A DNA stretch of 15,514 nucleotides from an uncultured Saprospiraceae bacterium (GCA_937973565.1 CALJKQ010000146.1:1-15514), one strand, 5' to 3'. Numbered from the stretch's first letter, positions 1 to 8,124 are shown. Notes: a model not told the origin generated them from the letters alone. Made by a program: numbers and translations.

Positions 1-322
1 CCAGGATGCCGGCAAAGCCTTTGGAAACGCTGCCAATCCTAAAGATGCTATGTTCATCGATAACACCCCCTCCCATTTTTCCCCGACAATTGCCATTGAA
101 TCTTTGGTAAACAACTTTACCCTGGTAAACTATACCGATAGCAAAGGCAGGTTGAGGAGTAGCCCTTTGTTCGGCATCGAGGGTGGCATCAAGCTGTTTG
201 AAGTCCAGCTTAAGTATTTGATCATTTTTTTGGGTCTCTGCCCTACCTTCAACCTGCTGATGAACGCACGACCCAACAACGATAGAAATTACCAAAAGAA
301 AACAAAAGGCAGAAAACCGCAT
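1..322 (-). CDS. Serine hydrolase of the class C beta-lactamase type, lipoprotein (3' part missing)
   Basis: Reading the minus strand from the ATG at 322 gives 107 residues that stay open to the window edge. Residues 1-18 are a hydrophobic signal sequence ending in the lipobox VGSC, with Cys19 as the likely lipid anchor. Residues 58-77 (QPAFAIGIVYQGKVVYQRFN) match the first beta strands of the beta-lactamase/penicillin-binding-protein-like serine hydrolase family. FRIGSVSKGFAG at 94-105 carries the SxxK motif with nucleophile Ser98 and Lys101. The later YxN motif lies beyond the window, so substrate and full length cannot be judged. Family members range from AmpC-type enzymes to peptidases and esterases; an antibiotic resistance role should not be assumed. 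An in-frame TGA lies 12 nt upstream of the ATG, so this is the first possible ATG. The gene is divergent from the TonB receptor gene. Confidence 0.85.
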   Translation of the reverse strand, partial: MRFSAFCFLLVISIVVGSCVHQQVEGRAETQKNDQILKLDFKQLDATLDAEQRATPQPAFAIGIVYQGKVVYQRFNGNCRGKMGGGVIDEHSIFRIGSVSKGFAGIL

Positions 323-565
323 GAAAAAACATTGTCAATTAGGGTAGCGAAAATAATCAAATATTTACTACCCCAATGTCAAAGCCCAACAGAGTACCTG
401 AACTTTACAACCCAATGCAATTTTGTCGATGAAGATTAGATTTTGGTCTATAAACAAAATAATTTTTTTCCAAAGACGTCAACCTTCCATCATTTTTTTC
501 GTTTTCCATGATAGATTAACGCACAATCAAAATTTTATTTGTTTCCCGCTTTTGAAATTAAGTTT
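323..565. other. Divergent intergenic region, serine hydrolase / TonB receptor
   Basis: This 243-nt AT-rich gap separates two divergent genes and should hold both promoters. For the minus-strand gene the best match to the Bacteroidota promoter is AATATTTG at 365-358, one mismatch to TAnnTTTG, with TTGG at 389-386 20 nt further upstream. For the plus-strand gene the best -7 match is TTTATTTG at 534-541, one mismatch, without a clear -33 element. Neither is strong enough to call separately. No coding frame, hairpin terminator or RNA gene was seen here. Confidence 0.4.
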
Positions 566-2896
566 ATGAAATACATTATTACATTTGGCTTTATGGTGTT
601 GAGTTGGGTTTTGACGGCCCAGAATTTCACCTTAAGCGGCTATGTAAAAGATGGAGGTACGGGTGAGACCCTTATTGGTGCCAACATCTTCAATACAGCC
701 AATCCTGAACAAGGAACATCCAGCAATGCGTATGGGTTTTACTCCCTTACCTTACCCAAAGGCACCTACAGAATAGCCATTAGCTATCTAGGTTTCCAGG
801 AGCAATTTTTTGAGATCAATTTTGATAAGGACCTGAAGCTCAATGTAGAAATGACTGAAGGGGTGACCATCGAAGAAGTGGTCATTTCTGCCGAAAAGGA
901 GGAAAGAAGACGCAATGTTGAAGGCACGCAAATGGGAACTGTCAGTTTGCCTGTAGAAAACATCAAAAAATTGCCTGCCATTTTTGGAGAAGTCGACCTT
1001 TTAAAATCGATTCAATTGTTGCCGGGGGTACTATCTTCCGGTGAGGGCAATGCCGGCTTTTATGTGAGAGGGGGCGGTCCCGATCAAAATCTGGTTTTGT
1101 TGGATGAAGCGGTGGTTTACAATTCGGGACACATGCTCGGTTTTTTTTCTGTCTTCAACGCTGATGCCATTAAGAATACTACCCTGATCAAAGGAGGCAT
1201 GCCCGCCAACTACGGAGGAAGGTTGTCGAGTGTACTGGACATTCAAATGAAAGAAGGAAACCAAAAAGAATACAGCGCAGAAGGTGGTGTGGGCTTGATT
1301 TCTTCCAGACTTACGGTTCAGGGACCGATATGGAAAGACCGCACATCATTTATCGTTTCCGGTCGAAGGACCTATGTCGGGGACCTGGTGCAGGCAGCAC
1401 TGAAAGGATCCAGTTTTGAGGGTACCAATTACTATTTTTATGACCTCAATGCCAAAATCAACCACAAAATCAGTGATAAAGACCGACTTTTCTTCAGTGC
1501 CTACTTCGGAAGAGATGTGTTGAAATTCAGACAACCCAAGCGGGATTTCAGGTTTGATCTTCCCTATGGCAATTCAACTGCTACCTTAAGATGGAATCAC
1601 CTCTTTTCTGATAAATTGTTTTTCAATATGTCGGCTGTGTACAACGACTACCAATTTGAATTCAACGGAGGGCAGGATGATTTTACTTTTAAGCTATTTT
1701 CAGGAGTTAAGGACTGGAATTTAAAAATGGACTTTGATTATTTTGCGGGAACACGCCACAATATCAAATATGGTCTGAATTACACATATCATACCCTTAC
1801 CCCCAACACTGCGCAGGCAACCAGTGGCGACGTAGAATTCAGCACCGGATTTTTACCCAAATACGCCAACGAGTATGCCCTTTACTTTATGGACGATATT
1901 AAGGTAAACAACCACCTGGGCATCAATGCAGGCGTGAGGTATTCGATATTTTCACAAGTGGGACCCTATACATCCAAATTAGACGGAACCCAATATGGCA
2001 GTTTCGAACCCGCCATTACCTATACAGGGCTGGAGCCAAGGGTGAGTTTCAAGTATAAAACATCTGAGACATCCAGCTTAAAAGGAGGAGTCACTTTCAC
2101 CAATCAATACCTGCATCTGGTAAGCAATAGCAGCAGCACCTTGCCAACCGACATTTGGGTGCCATCGACAGAAATCGTGAAGCCTCAAAGGGGAATACAA
2201 TATGCTTTGGGTTTCTTTAAAAATTTCGATAATGACACTTACGAGACATCGGTAGAAATATATTACAGAGATTTAAAAAACCAGATAGACTATGCAGATG
2301 ATTATGTCAACGACATTTCCAAAGAAGTAGAAGACGGCTTTGTTTTTGGCAAAGGCCGAGCCTATGGAGCAGAATTTTTTATTAAAAAATCAGTAGGCCG
2401 ACTCAATGGATGGATAGGTTATACCCTAAGCCGCACGGAAAGATCATTTGACAGGATAGAGAATGGCAGGTGGTATCCGGCAGTGTACGATAGAACCCAT
2501 GATTTATCGGTAGTGGTCAACTACCAAATTTCCAAAAAATGGGAGTTTGGCGGTGTATTCATCTATGGAACCGGTAAGTTGTTTACGCCCATCAATGGCT
2601 TTTTCTTTACGGAACAAAACCTCAACCTGTTTTATGGTCCACGCAACAGCCAGCGTCTGGATCCTTACCACAGAATGGACATTTCATTTACTTATACACC
2701 CAATCCTGATTCAAAAAAGAAATGGAGGGGCTCATGGAATTTTTCGGTTTACAATATTTACAACCGTAAAAACCCGTTCTTCATCAACTACGACATCAAT
2801 ACTGATTTCCAAAATGGAAGCACTACCATTGATGGCACTAAAATCACCATCTTTCCATTTATTCCATCCATTACCTACAACTTTAAATTCAATTAA
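566..2896 (+). CDS. TonB-dependent outer-membrane receptor with carboxypeptidase-regulatory-like N-terminal domain
   Basis: The product is 776 residues from the ATG at 566. The frame could open at a TTG at 539, but the ATG gives a clean signal peptide (MKYIITFGFMVLSWVLTAQ), so it is preferred. Residues 20-100 form a carboxypeptidase-regulatory-like fold, with SGYVKDGGTGETLIGANIF followed by GFYSLTLPKGTYRIAISYLGF. The segment IEEVVISAEKEE (102-113) is the likely TonB box area. The plug follows at about 125-230, with the typical FYVRGGGPDQNLVLLDEAVVYN core (residues 165-186) and GGRLSSVLDIQMKEG. The remainder is an aromatic-rich beta-barrel ending in SITYNFKFN. At under 800 residues it is shorter than SusC-type receptors (about 1000). 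It imports an unknown substrate across the outer membrane using the TonB complex. The DUF4249 lipoprotein gene starts 3 nt after its stop, so the two are surely co-transcribed. Substrate: not recognisable. Confidence 0.95.
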   Translation: MKYIITFGFMVLSWVLTAQNFTLSGYVKDGGTGETLIGANIFNTANPEQGTSSNAYGFYSLTLPKGTYRIAISYLGFQEQFFEINFDKDLKLNVEMTEGVTIEEVVISAEKEERRRNVEGTQMGTVSLPVENIKKLPAIFGEVDLLKSIQLLPGVLSSGEGNAGFYVRGGGPDQNLVLLDEAVVYNSGHMLGFFSVFNADAIKNTTLIKGGMPANYGGRLSSVLDIQMKEGNQKEYSAEGGVGLISSRLTVQGPIWKDRTSFIVSGRRTYVGDLVQAALKGSSFEGTNYYFYDLNAKINHKISDKDRLFFSAYFGRDVLKFRQPKRDFRFDLPYGNSTATLRWNHLFSDKLFFNMSAVYNDYQFEFNGGQDDFTFKLFSGVKDWNLKMDFDYFAGTRHNIKYGLNYTYHTLTPNTAQATSGDVEFSTGFLPKYANEYALYFMDDIKVNNHLGINAGVRYSIFSQVGPYTSKLDGTQYGSFEPAITYTGLEPRVSFKYKTSETSSLKGGVTFTNQYLHLVSNSSSTLPTDIWVPSTEIVKPQRGIQYALGFFKNFDNDTYETSVEIYYRDLKNQIDYADDYVNDISKEVEDGFVFGKGRAYGAEFFIKKSVGRLNGWIGYTLSRTERSFDRIENGRWYPAVYDRTHDLSVVVNYQISKKWEFGGVFIYGTGKLFTPINGFFFTEQNLNLFYGPRNSQRLDPYHRMDISFTYTPNPDSKKKWRGSWNFSVYNIYNRKNPFFINYDINTDFQNGSTTIDGTKITIFPFIPSITYNFKFN

Positions 2897-2899
2897 GCC

Positions 2900-3844
2900 A
2901 TGAAAAAAATAAAATTGTATTTGCTGCTGTCTTTGGGTCTTTGGTTTGTATCGTGCGAAGAACCCTACATACCACCCACTACTGAAGAAGACCAACAATA
3001 TGTAGTTGAGGGCTATATTGAGGAAGGAGAAGGCAGTATGCCTACTTATGTAATGGTAACCAAAAGTTTGCCTTACCTGTCGACCATTGGTCCGGAACAA
3101 CTGGCCAATATATTTGTGAAAAATGCCAATGTCACGGTGAATGATGGAGAGAAGACTGTCACGCTGGTCCAACTTTGTTTGAATGAATTACCGGAGGAGT
3201 TGCGCAGGCAAGCACTGGAATTGTTGGGTCTGAATCCGGATAGTTCGAGTGTAAACATCTGCCTTTACGTTGACATTCTCCAGCAACTCAACAAGAAACA
3301 AGGTGGCAAATACGACCTCAATGTAGATATTGATGGCTACAATTTGTCGGCTACTACTACAATTCCCAACTATGTGCCTTTGTATGACCCTCATTTTGAA
3401 GAGCCTCCCGGTGAGCCTTCGGATACATTAGCCGCATTGTGGTTTAAAATCAAGGATCCGGCAGGCCCCAATTATTACCGTTATCTAACCACAGGTGATG
3501 AAGGAGACGGTTTGCTAGCTCCATTCCAATCCACCACCGACGACTCGTTTTTTGATGGCAAAGAATTTGATTTTCCATTGAACCAGGCTGAGCGACGAGG
3601 AGGAGGTGATGGAGACAATAATTTTGATGACTTTGGGCTTTTCCACAGAGGAGATAGTTTAACCGTAAAATGGATGTGTCTCGACAAAGTGCATTATGAT
3701 TTTTGGAGAACACGCGATTTTGCTGCCAACAGCGGCGGTCCCTTTTCAAGCTATACACGAATCAAAACCAATATCAATGGAGGTTTGGGTATTTGGGGAG
3801 GATACTCGGTAGGCTACCATCGGTTGTACTGCCCTCCAAAATAA
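2900..3844 (+). CDS. DUF4249 family lipoprotein, partner of the TonB receptor
   Basis: The 314-residue product starts with a lipoprotein signal (MKKIKLYLLLSLGLWFVSC) whose Cys19 is the likely acylation site, followed by an acidic EEPYIPP stretch. The early EEDQQYVVEGYIEEG strand, the middle SATTTIPNYVPLYDP segment and the final aromatic/glycine-rich GGLGIWGGYSVGYHRLYC match the layout of DUF4249 proteins, a Bacteroidota family usually encoded directly after a TonB-dependent receptor. By analogy with SusD it may act as a cell-surface or periplasmic lid or binding partner of the receptor; the biochemical function of DUF4249 is not established to my knowledge. Several cysteines (in VQLCLN, VNICLYV, KWMCLD and RLYC) could form disulfides. 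The stop codon lies 4 nt before the stem of the shared terminator. Confidence 0.88.
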   Translation: MKKIKLYLLLSLGLWFVSCEEPYIPPTTEEDQQYVVEGYIEEGEGSMPTYVMVTKSLPYLSTIGPEQLANIFVKNANVTVNDGEKTVTLVQLCLNELPEELRRQALELLGLNPDSSSVNICLYVDILQQLNKKQGGKYDLNVDIDGYNLSATTTIPNYVPLYDPHFEEPPGEPSDTLAALWFKIKDPAGPNYYRYLTTGDEGDGLLAPFQSTTDDSFFDGKEFDFPLNQAERRGGGDGDNNFDDFGLFHRGDSLTVKWMCLDKVHYDFWRTRDFAANSGGPFSSYTRIKTNINGGLGIWGGYSVGYHRLYCPPK

Positions 3845-3877
3845 AAAAGGCTCCGGAAATACCGGAGCCTTTTTTTT
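3843..3877. terminator. Bidirectional intrinsic terminator
   Basis: A perfect 8-bp stem, GGCTCCGG (3849-3856) and CCGGAGCC (3862-3869), closes a 5-nt AAATA loop. Eight T residues follow on the plus strand (3870-3877), and six A residues precede it (3843-3848) and serve as the U-tract on the minus strand. It lies exactly between the convergent DUF4249 and T9SS surface-protein genes. Both stop codons lie within 6 nt of the stem, so the whole intergenic space is the terminator. Confidence 0.95.
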
Positions 3878-6800
3878 ATCTGGCGATTATCAATTTGCCG
3901 GAGATTGTTGTTTTGTCCGACCTTAATTCCACGCGATAGAAGCCTGGGAGTAATGCCGACGTATCCAGGAAATAGGACTGAAGTCCGATATCCTTTCTAC
4001 TCAACATCAATTTACCGGTGGCATCAAAAACGTTCAATTGAACCTTGTCAGCAAATGACTGGCTGTTGATCCAAACGCCATCACTGGCCGGGTTGGGTCT
4101 CATGGTAAAACTGGCTTTGGAAGCAAGATCACCGGTAGAAGAAATCACGAGGCATTCAGATGTGTCAATGCAAATGCCATCCGTAATGATTACCGCGTAA
4201 CTGCCAGGCAATGGATCAACTAAGGTTTGATCTGTTTCTCCCGATACAATCGCGCCCGTACCACAATTGATCCACTGGTAATTGGCATTGCTAACTGTTG
4301 CTTTTAAAACAGTATCTTCCTTTATAATTCCTGCTGTCAGATCTGAGATGGTTATATCCAACTTAATGATACTATCACAGCCGATGGCATTTTCCAATAC
4401 CTGGGTGTATATACCGGTATTGGTGTATGCTACCCCATTGTATACCAACGGACCACAAGAAGAGAAACTCAGATTGGTCTGGGGTGAATCATCATTGATG
4501 ATCAACTGTAAGGTAAGAATGCTGTCACATCCTTGTGCAGATACAAGATTTTGTGTGTAAACTCCGGTTTCGGTATAAATGGAATCATTGATTACAAAAA
4601 CATTGCAAGCGGTGGCGAAGACCGTATCATACACCGGTTGGAGAATGGTAAGGTTTACAATAACAACGCTGTCGCAGCCTGTGGCTGAAATTAAGTTATG
4701 CGTATACCTTCCGGACTCAGTATAAACATTGCCCAGGTATTCAAATGACTTACAAGCAGTCTTATTGATGAGGTTCAAGGTATTTTGTCCTTCGAGGATG
4801 GTAAGTACAAGCGTAATGGTACTGTCACAGCCCACGCTGTTGAAGAGCAATTGAGTATACGTGCCGCTTTCTGTATAATCTTGTCCATTGAAAGTAAAGG
4901 CCTCACATTGCGATACAGCAATGAGGGTATCTGTGCTGCGGTTTATTTGAACACTGTAATGAATGATGCTATCACAACCGGCTGCTGTTTGGTAAATGTG
5001 CGTATAGGTGGCACTTTCGTAATAAACCGAGTCGCCAAATACAGTCGAATCGCATTCAATACCAAATATGGTCTCTTCATAAACCGGATTAACTGTGAGC
5101 AACAAGGTAAGAGTGCTGTCGCATCCAGCCTGATTGACCAGTTGCTGCGTGTAACTTCCCGATTGGTCATAAACTGTACCATTTAAATTGTAAGATCCGC
5201 AAGAAACAAATTCAATAAAAGAGGTAGTATTTTGCCCCGGTTTGATTTCAACATTTATGGTAAGGGTGCTATCGCAGCCCTGTGTCGTCAGCAGGTATTG
5301 CGTATAGGTACCGGAAGTGAAATAAGATACGTTGTTCACCACTGCCATTTCACAGGCAGAAATATTCAAAGTATCTCTGTCACTCTTGTAGATTGTCAGG
5401 TTGAGTACTACGGTAGAGTCGCAGCCAAAACGATTGATGAGGTGTGCAGTATAAGTTCCGGATTCGAGGTAAAACTCACCGTTGAAAAAATACAACTCAC
5501 ATCCCGAATCTGTAATTTCGTAATAGGAGTTGAAACCCGGTTTGATGGTAAGGTCGAGCGTGAGGATGCTATCACATCCCTGAGCATTGACCAAGGTTTG
5601 CGTATAAATGGCCGTTGCAAAATATTCAATGTTGTTGAACACATAACTCTGACACGCTTCTGCCACATGGTATGAAGCGCTGGGATCCAGGATATCTACC
5701 AAAGGAACCAGGATGCTATCACAACCCGAGCTATTGGTAAGTGACTGGGTATACTGACCATCTTCTGTATATAAGACACCATTTACCCTCACACTGTCAC
5801 ATGCATTGACTTCAAGCGTGTCAAATGAGGGGATGCCCGGGATGATGGTAAGGTTGAGTACCACGATGCTATCACAACCAAGAGTGGTGCTCAGCGTATC
5901 CGTGTAAATACCCGTTTCATTGTAGGTATTTCCCAACCATTCGAATTGCACGCAAGTGGACACCTCCAATTCAAACAATGTTGAAGGGTTCACCGTAAGA
6001 TTCAAAATTACAATGCTGTCGCAGCCAAAAGCACTGGTGAGATTGTAAGTATAAATTCCCGATTGGTTGTAAACATCACCAAGGAAGACAAAGCTATCAC
6101 AGGCTGCGATATTCAGTTCTGTGGTATCTTTCTTATAAATGGTCAGCTGCAATAAAATGGTACTATCGCATGCGCCACTCACCTGCGATGGCAGAATCTG
6201 GGTGTAATAACCACTTTCGAAATAGGTGATGCCATTGTAGATAAAGCTATCACAACCGATGGATTGAACCGAAGAAGCCGTTACCTGCAAATTGCATGAC
6301 TCCTGCACGTCCTCAAGGTATTCACATGCTCCATCATTTCGAAATACGCTGGCAGGCTTACAAGAGGCCAAATATTCACAAACATTGTCAATATTGCAAA
6401 CCGACAAGTTTTTATTCAGAAAGATTTCAAGAGACTGTACATTCTCCATATTCACGCTATCGAGGCCAACAAGGCTGATGAGGTTACCGTTGCTACTGAT
6501 AGATATTCCTCCCCTGATTTCTTTTAAGGAAATCAAGCCGGCTAAATCCTGAAGGGCAGGATTGAAGAAGATGTTGAGGTTTTCACCAATCTCTGATAAC
6601 GCATCAAAGCCATCTAGGTAATCGAGGCTGTTGTTTCCATAAATTGACAAATAACTGCCTATACTTTTCAATTGTGACATAGCGTATAGGTCAGAAAGCA
6701 GCGAATTGTTGCCGAGATCAAAATACTGACCAATTCTGGAAAGAGAATCCAAACCGGACAGTGAAAACAAACTCGCATTTTCAGTAATGTTGACTCCTCC

Positions 6801-7514
6801 GGTGACCGATCTGATATGACCTAAACCTTCCAGGTTGAGAATTTTTTTATTGCCGGAAATTTGCAGGTTGCCCCGCACAGTATCCAGTTTAGGGAAGGCA
6901 TTAAAAACTTCCAGAGATCCGTTGTCTGCAATGATCATATCACTTCCTACCAAAGGTAATTTGTCAAAGCCATAAATAATCACCAATGAGTCATTCTTTG
7001 CTACGCGCAATCCACCATCCAGAATTTCCAAATTAGAAAATGCACCCAATTCCCTCAATCTCACATTGGCTGCTATGTTGATGGCGCCACCTACAAAATT
7101 GAGGTCATCCAATCCTGCCAAGGTAGCCAAACGAGGGTTTTCTTCTATGTTGAGCGAACCCGTGACTATCAGCAATCCTGAAAGACCATTTAGGTTGGAA
7201 ATTTTGGCATTTCTGCGAATGGTAAGATCACCCGATACCACAGCCAATGACTCAAGCCCAGAAAACTGTGCAATGTTGCCTGACGATATGGAAAGGTTTC
7301 CCTCTATTGTCTCAACGCCTGTGAGGCCAATGAGATTGGTTATTTCATCTCCGGTAATCAGCACATCGCCCAAAATAGTTATACAACCAGGATATTTGAT
7401 AGGAAAAGAGTCGATCTGTTCCTGAAGAGAAAATACAGCCCCATTGTTTAGACAGCTCTGCGCCTGCACTTTAACGAGCATTAACAATAGAAAAAGAGTA
7501 ATAATTTTATTCAC
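3876..7514 (-). CDS. Large T9SS-exported surface protein: L-domain leucine-rich repeats plus 13 GCDS repeats
   Basis: This 1212-residue protein starts at a GTG (7514-7512); an in-frame TGA lies 9 nt upstream and no ATG is available before the signal peptide MNKIITLFLLLMLVKVQAQ. Residues about 61-357 form a receptor-L-domain-like leucine-rich solenoid with 13 units of 24 residues (GL..L..V.G.L.I..N..L). Residues 421-1056 hold 13 units of about 50 residues with core C-x(25)-CDS, typically Y-(T/F)-x-S-G-x-Y-T-Q-x-L followed by GCDS. A possible Ig-like stretch covers about 1059-1125. The C-terminal ~77 residues (FTMRPNPASDGVWIN onward to GKLIIAR) are a T9SS type A sorting domain. It is probably a secreted or cell-surface-anchored binding protein or adhesin; the ligand is unknown. 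It follows DUF6580 by 43 nt with no visible terminator, so it may be the last gene of the riboswitch-controlled unit. Confidence 0.93.
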   Translation of the reverse strand: MNKIITLFLLLMLVKVQAQSCLNNGAVFSLQEQIDSFPIKYPGCITILGDVLITGDEITNLIGLTGVETIEGNLSISSGNIAQFSGLESLAVVSGDLTIRRNAKISNLNGLSGLLIVTGSLNIEENPRLATLAGLDDLNFVGGAINIAANVRLRELGAFSNLEILDGGLRVAKNDSLVIIYGFDKLPLVGSDMIIADNGSLEVFNAFPKLDTVRGNLQISGNKKILNLEGLGHIRSVTGGVNITENASLFSLSGLDSLSRIGQYFDLGNNSLLSDLYAMSQLKSIGSYLSIYGNNSLDYLDGFDALSEIGENLNIFFNPALQDLAGLISLKEIRGGISISSNGNLISLVGLDSVNMENVQSLEIFLNKNLSVCNIDNVCEYLASCKPASVFRNDGACEYLEDVQESCNLQVTASSVQSIGCDSFIYNGITYFESGYYTQILPSQVSGACDSTILLQLTIYKKDTTELNIAACDSFVFLGDVYNQSGIYTYNLTSAFGCDSIVILNLTVNPSTLFELEVSTCVQFEWLGNTYNETGIYTDTLSTTLGCDSIVVLNLTIIPGIPSFDTLEVNACDSVRVNGVLYTEDGQYTQSLTNSSGCDSILVPLVDILDPSASYHVAEACQSYVFNNIEYFATAIYTQTLVNAQGCDSILTLDLTIKPGFNSYYEITDSGCELYFFNGEFYLESGTYTAHLINRFGCDSTVVLNLTIYKSDRDTLNISACEMAVVNNVSYFTSGTYTQYLLTTQGCDSTLTINVEIKPGQNTTSFIEFVSCGSYNLNGTVYDQSGSYTQQLVNQAGCDSTLTLLLTVNPVYEETIFGIECDSTVFGDSVYYESATYTHIYQTAAGCDSIIHYSVQINRSTDTLIAVSQCEAFTFNGQDYTESGTYTQLLFNSVGCDSTITLVLTILEGQNTLNLINKTACKSFEYLGNVYTESGRYTHNLISATGCDSVVIVNLTILQPVYDTVFATACNVFVINDSIYTETGVYTQNLVSAQGCDSILTLQLIINDDSPQTNLSFSSCGPLVYNGVAYTNTGIYTQVLENAIGCDSIIKLDITISDLTAGIIKEDTVLKATVSNANYQWINCGTGAIVSGETDQTLVDPLPGSYAVIITDGICIDTSECLVISSTGDLASKASFTMRPNPASDGVWINSQSFADKVQLNVFDATGKLMLSRKDIGLQSYFLDTSALLPGFYRVELRSDKTTISGKLIIAR
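4347..6254 (-). repeat. 13 tandem protein repeats of about 50 residues (GCDS repeats)
   Basis: Within the large surface protein, first cysteines sit at residues 421, 472, 521, 572, 621, 672, 721, 772, 821, 870, 921, 970 and 1020. In units 2-13 the distance from this cysteine to the cysteine of GCDS is always 26; in unit 1 it is 28, because of a two-residue insertion. The conserved core is Y-x-x-x-G-x-Y-T-x-x-L ending in GCDS(I/T/V). Linkers are 23-25 residues. DNA identity between units is only partial, so this is an old protein repeat and not a recent satellite. The two invariant cysteines per unit suggest one disulfide per module (inference). Confidence 0.93.
6444..7334 (-). repeat. 13 leucine-rich receptor-L-domain-like repeats of 24 residues
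   Basis: The hydrophobic residue in the GL/GF core of each unit falls at protein residues 64, 87, 111, 135, 159, 183, 207, 231, 255, 279, 303, 327 and 351. After one 23-residue step every step is exactly 24, with no insertion or deletion. The unit reads roughly L-x-G-L-x-x-L-x-x-(I/V)-x-G-x-L-x-I-x-x-N-x-x-L. This resembles the parallel beta-solenoid of receptor L domains. Confidence 0.85.
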
Positions 7515-7557
7515 TGATTGTCAATTTTAAGGATGAGCAAGAGGGGTGGTTATTGGA

Positions 7558-8124
7558 TTATTTAACGGTTGTTGCCATCATTCTCCTCCCTATCAGGGCA
7601 TAATAAATTCCAAACATAGCCATTGTATACAAAAGATCTCCAGCCAAAGAAGCTCCGTAAAACGGAAGGGCGTTGAAATAACAGCTAATCAAACCCATAC
7701 CGTCTTTGGCGTAAAAAAGGCCGGAGGCCCAGTAGCCAAAATTAGAAATCATGAAGAAAATCAGCGAAGATGCTACGGCTGAGAGTCCCAATTTCAAAGC
7801 ACTGTTTTTGGAAGAAAGAAAGGTCATTCCGAGCCAGCTGGTGAGTACATAACTGAGGCACTGCCAGAAGATGTTGTAATCAACCCAGGTAAATTCCGTA
7901 AACATGGATTGGTACACCGTGTTGTTGAGGATTACTCCACTCAGCCAGGCTGCGATACAAGGCGCTGCCATAGCGAGGTAACGGTTGCCGATCATGGCAC
8001 CACTAAACAAGGCAATAGCGCCAAACGGAGCAAAATTATATGGATGAGGTATTAACCTGCTGACAACCGCCAGCACAATTATACCAATAGCCAAAAAAGA
8101 TGAATAGGATTTGTTGATATTCAT
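7558..8124 (-). CDS. DUF6580 family membrane protein, candidate corrinoid (ECF S-component-like) transporter
   Basis: The 188-residue protein has about six hydrophobic segments, roughly residues 8-25, 31-45, 48-66, 82-103, 111-132 and 155-178, and no cleavable signal peptide. The motif RLIPHPYNFAPFGAIALF (23-40) directly after the first helix, with FFMISNFGYW in helix 5 and CYFNALPF..LAGDLLYT before the last helix, is what I recognise as DUF6580, a Bacteroidota-rich family annotated only as a putative transport protein. Length and six helices fit the substrate-binding S component of energy-coupling-factor (ECF) vitamin transporters. It sits 15 nt after the barrel-protein gene in the run headed by the cobalamin riboswitch and BtuB/BtuG genes, which suggests cobalamin or a precursor as substrate. 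That is inference: no ECF ATPase or T component is in the window, and other vitamin substrates remain possible. Confidence 0.85.
   Translation of the reverse strand: MNINKSYSSFLAIGIIVLAVVSRLIPHPYNFAPFGAIALFSGAMIGNRYLAMAAPCIAAWLSGVILNNTVYQSMFTEFTWVDYNIFWQCLSYVLTSWLGMTFLSSKNSALKLGLSAVASSLIFFMISNFGYWASGLFYAKDGMGLISCYFNALPFYGASLAGDLLYTMAMFGIYYALIGRRMMATTVK

Noticed and set aside
50..439. Plus-strand open frame of 129 codons at the window start
   Set aside because: It is antisense to the serine hydrolase gene, whose signal peptide, lipobox and SxxK motif are clear. The plus-strand frame has no recognisable features.
539..565. Upstream TTG start for the TonB receptor
   Set aside because: It would place nine charged/mixed residues before a complete signal peptide that begins at the ATG at 566.
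2547..2903. Plus-strand 118-codon frame overlapping the end of the TonB receptor
   Set aside because: It is a different frame of the barrel-coding region without signal peptide or family features.
4785..5675. Plus-strand open frames of 133 and 147 codons opposite the GCDS repeats
   Set aside because: They are shadows of a repetitive minus-strand gene; the repeated codon pattern keeps the opposite frame open. Their products look like random sequence.
4347..6254. A CRISPR-like or satellite array, because similar blocks recur about every 150 bp
   Set aside because: The blocks stay in frame within one 1212-codon gene, vary at DNA level, and lack unique spacers between identical repeats.
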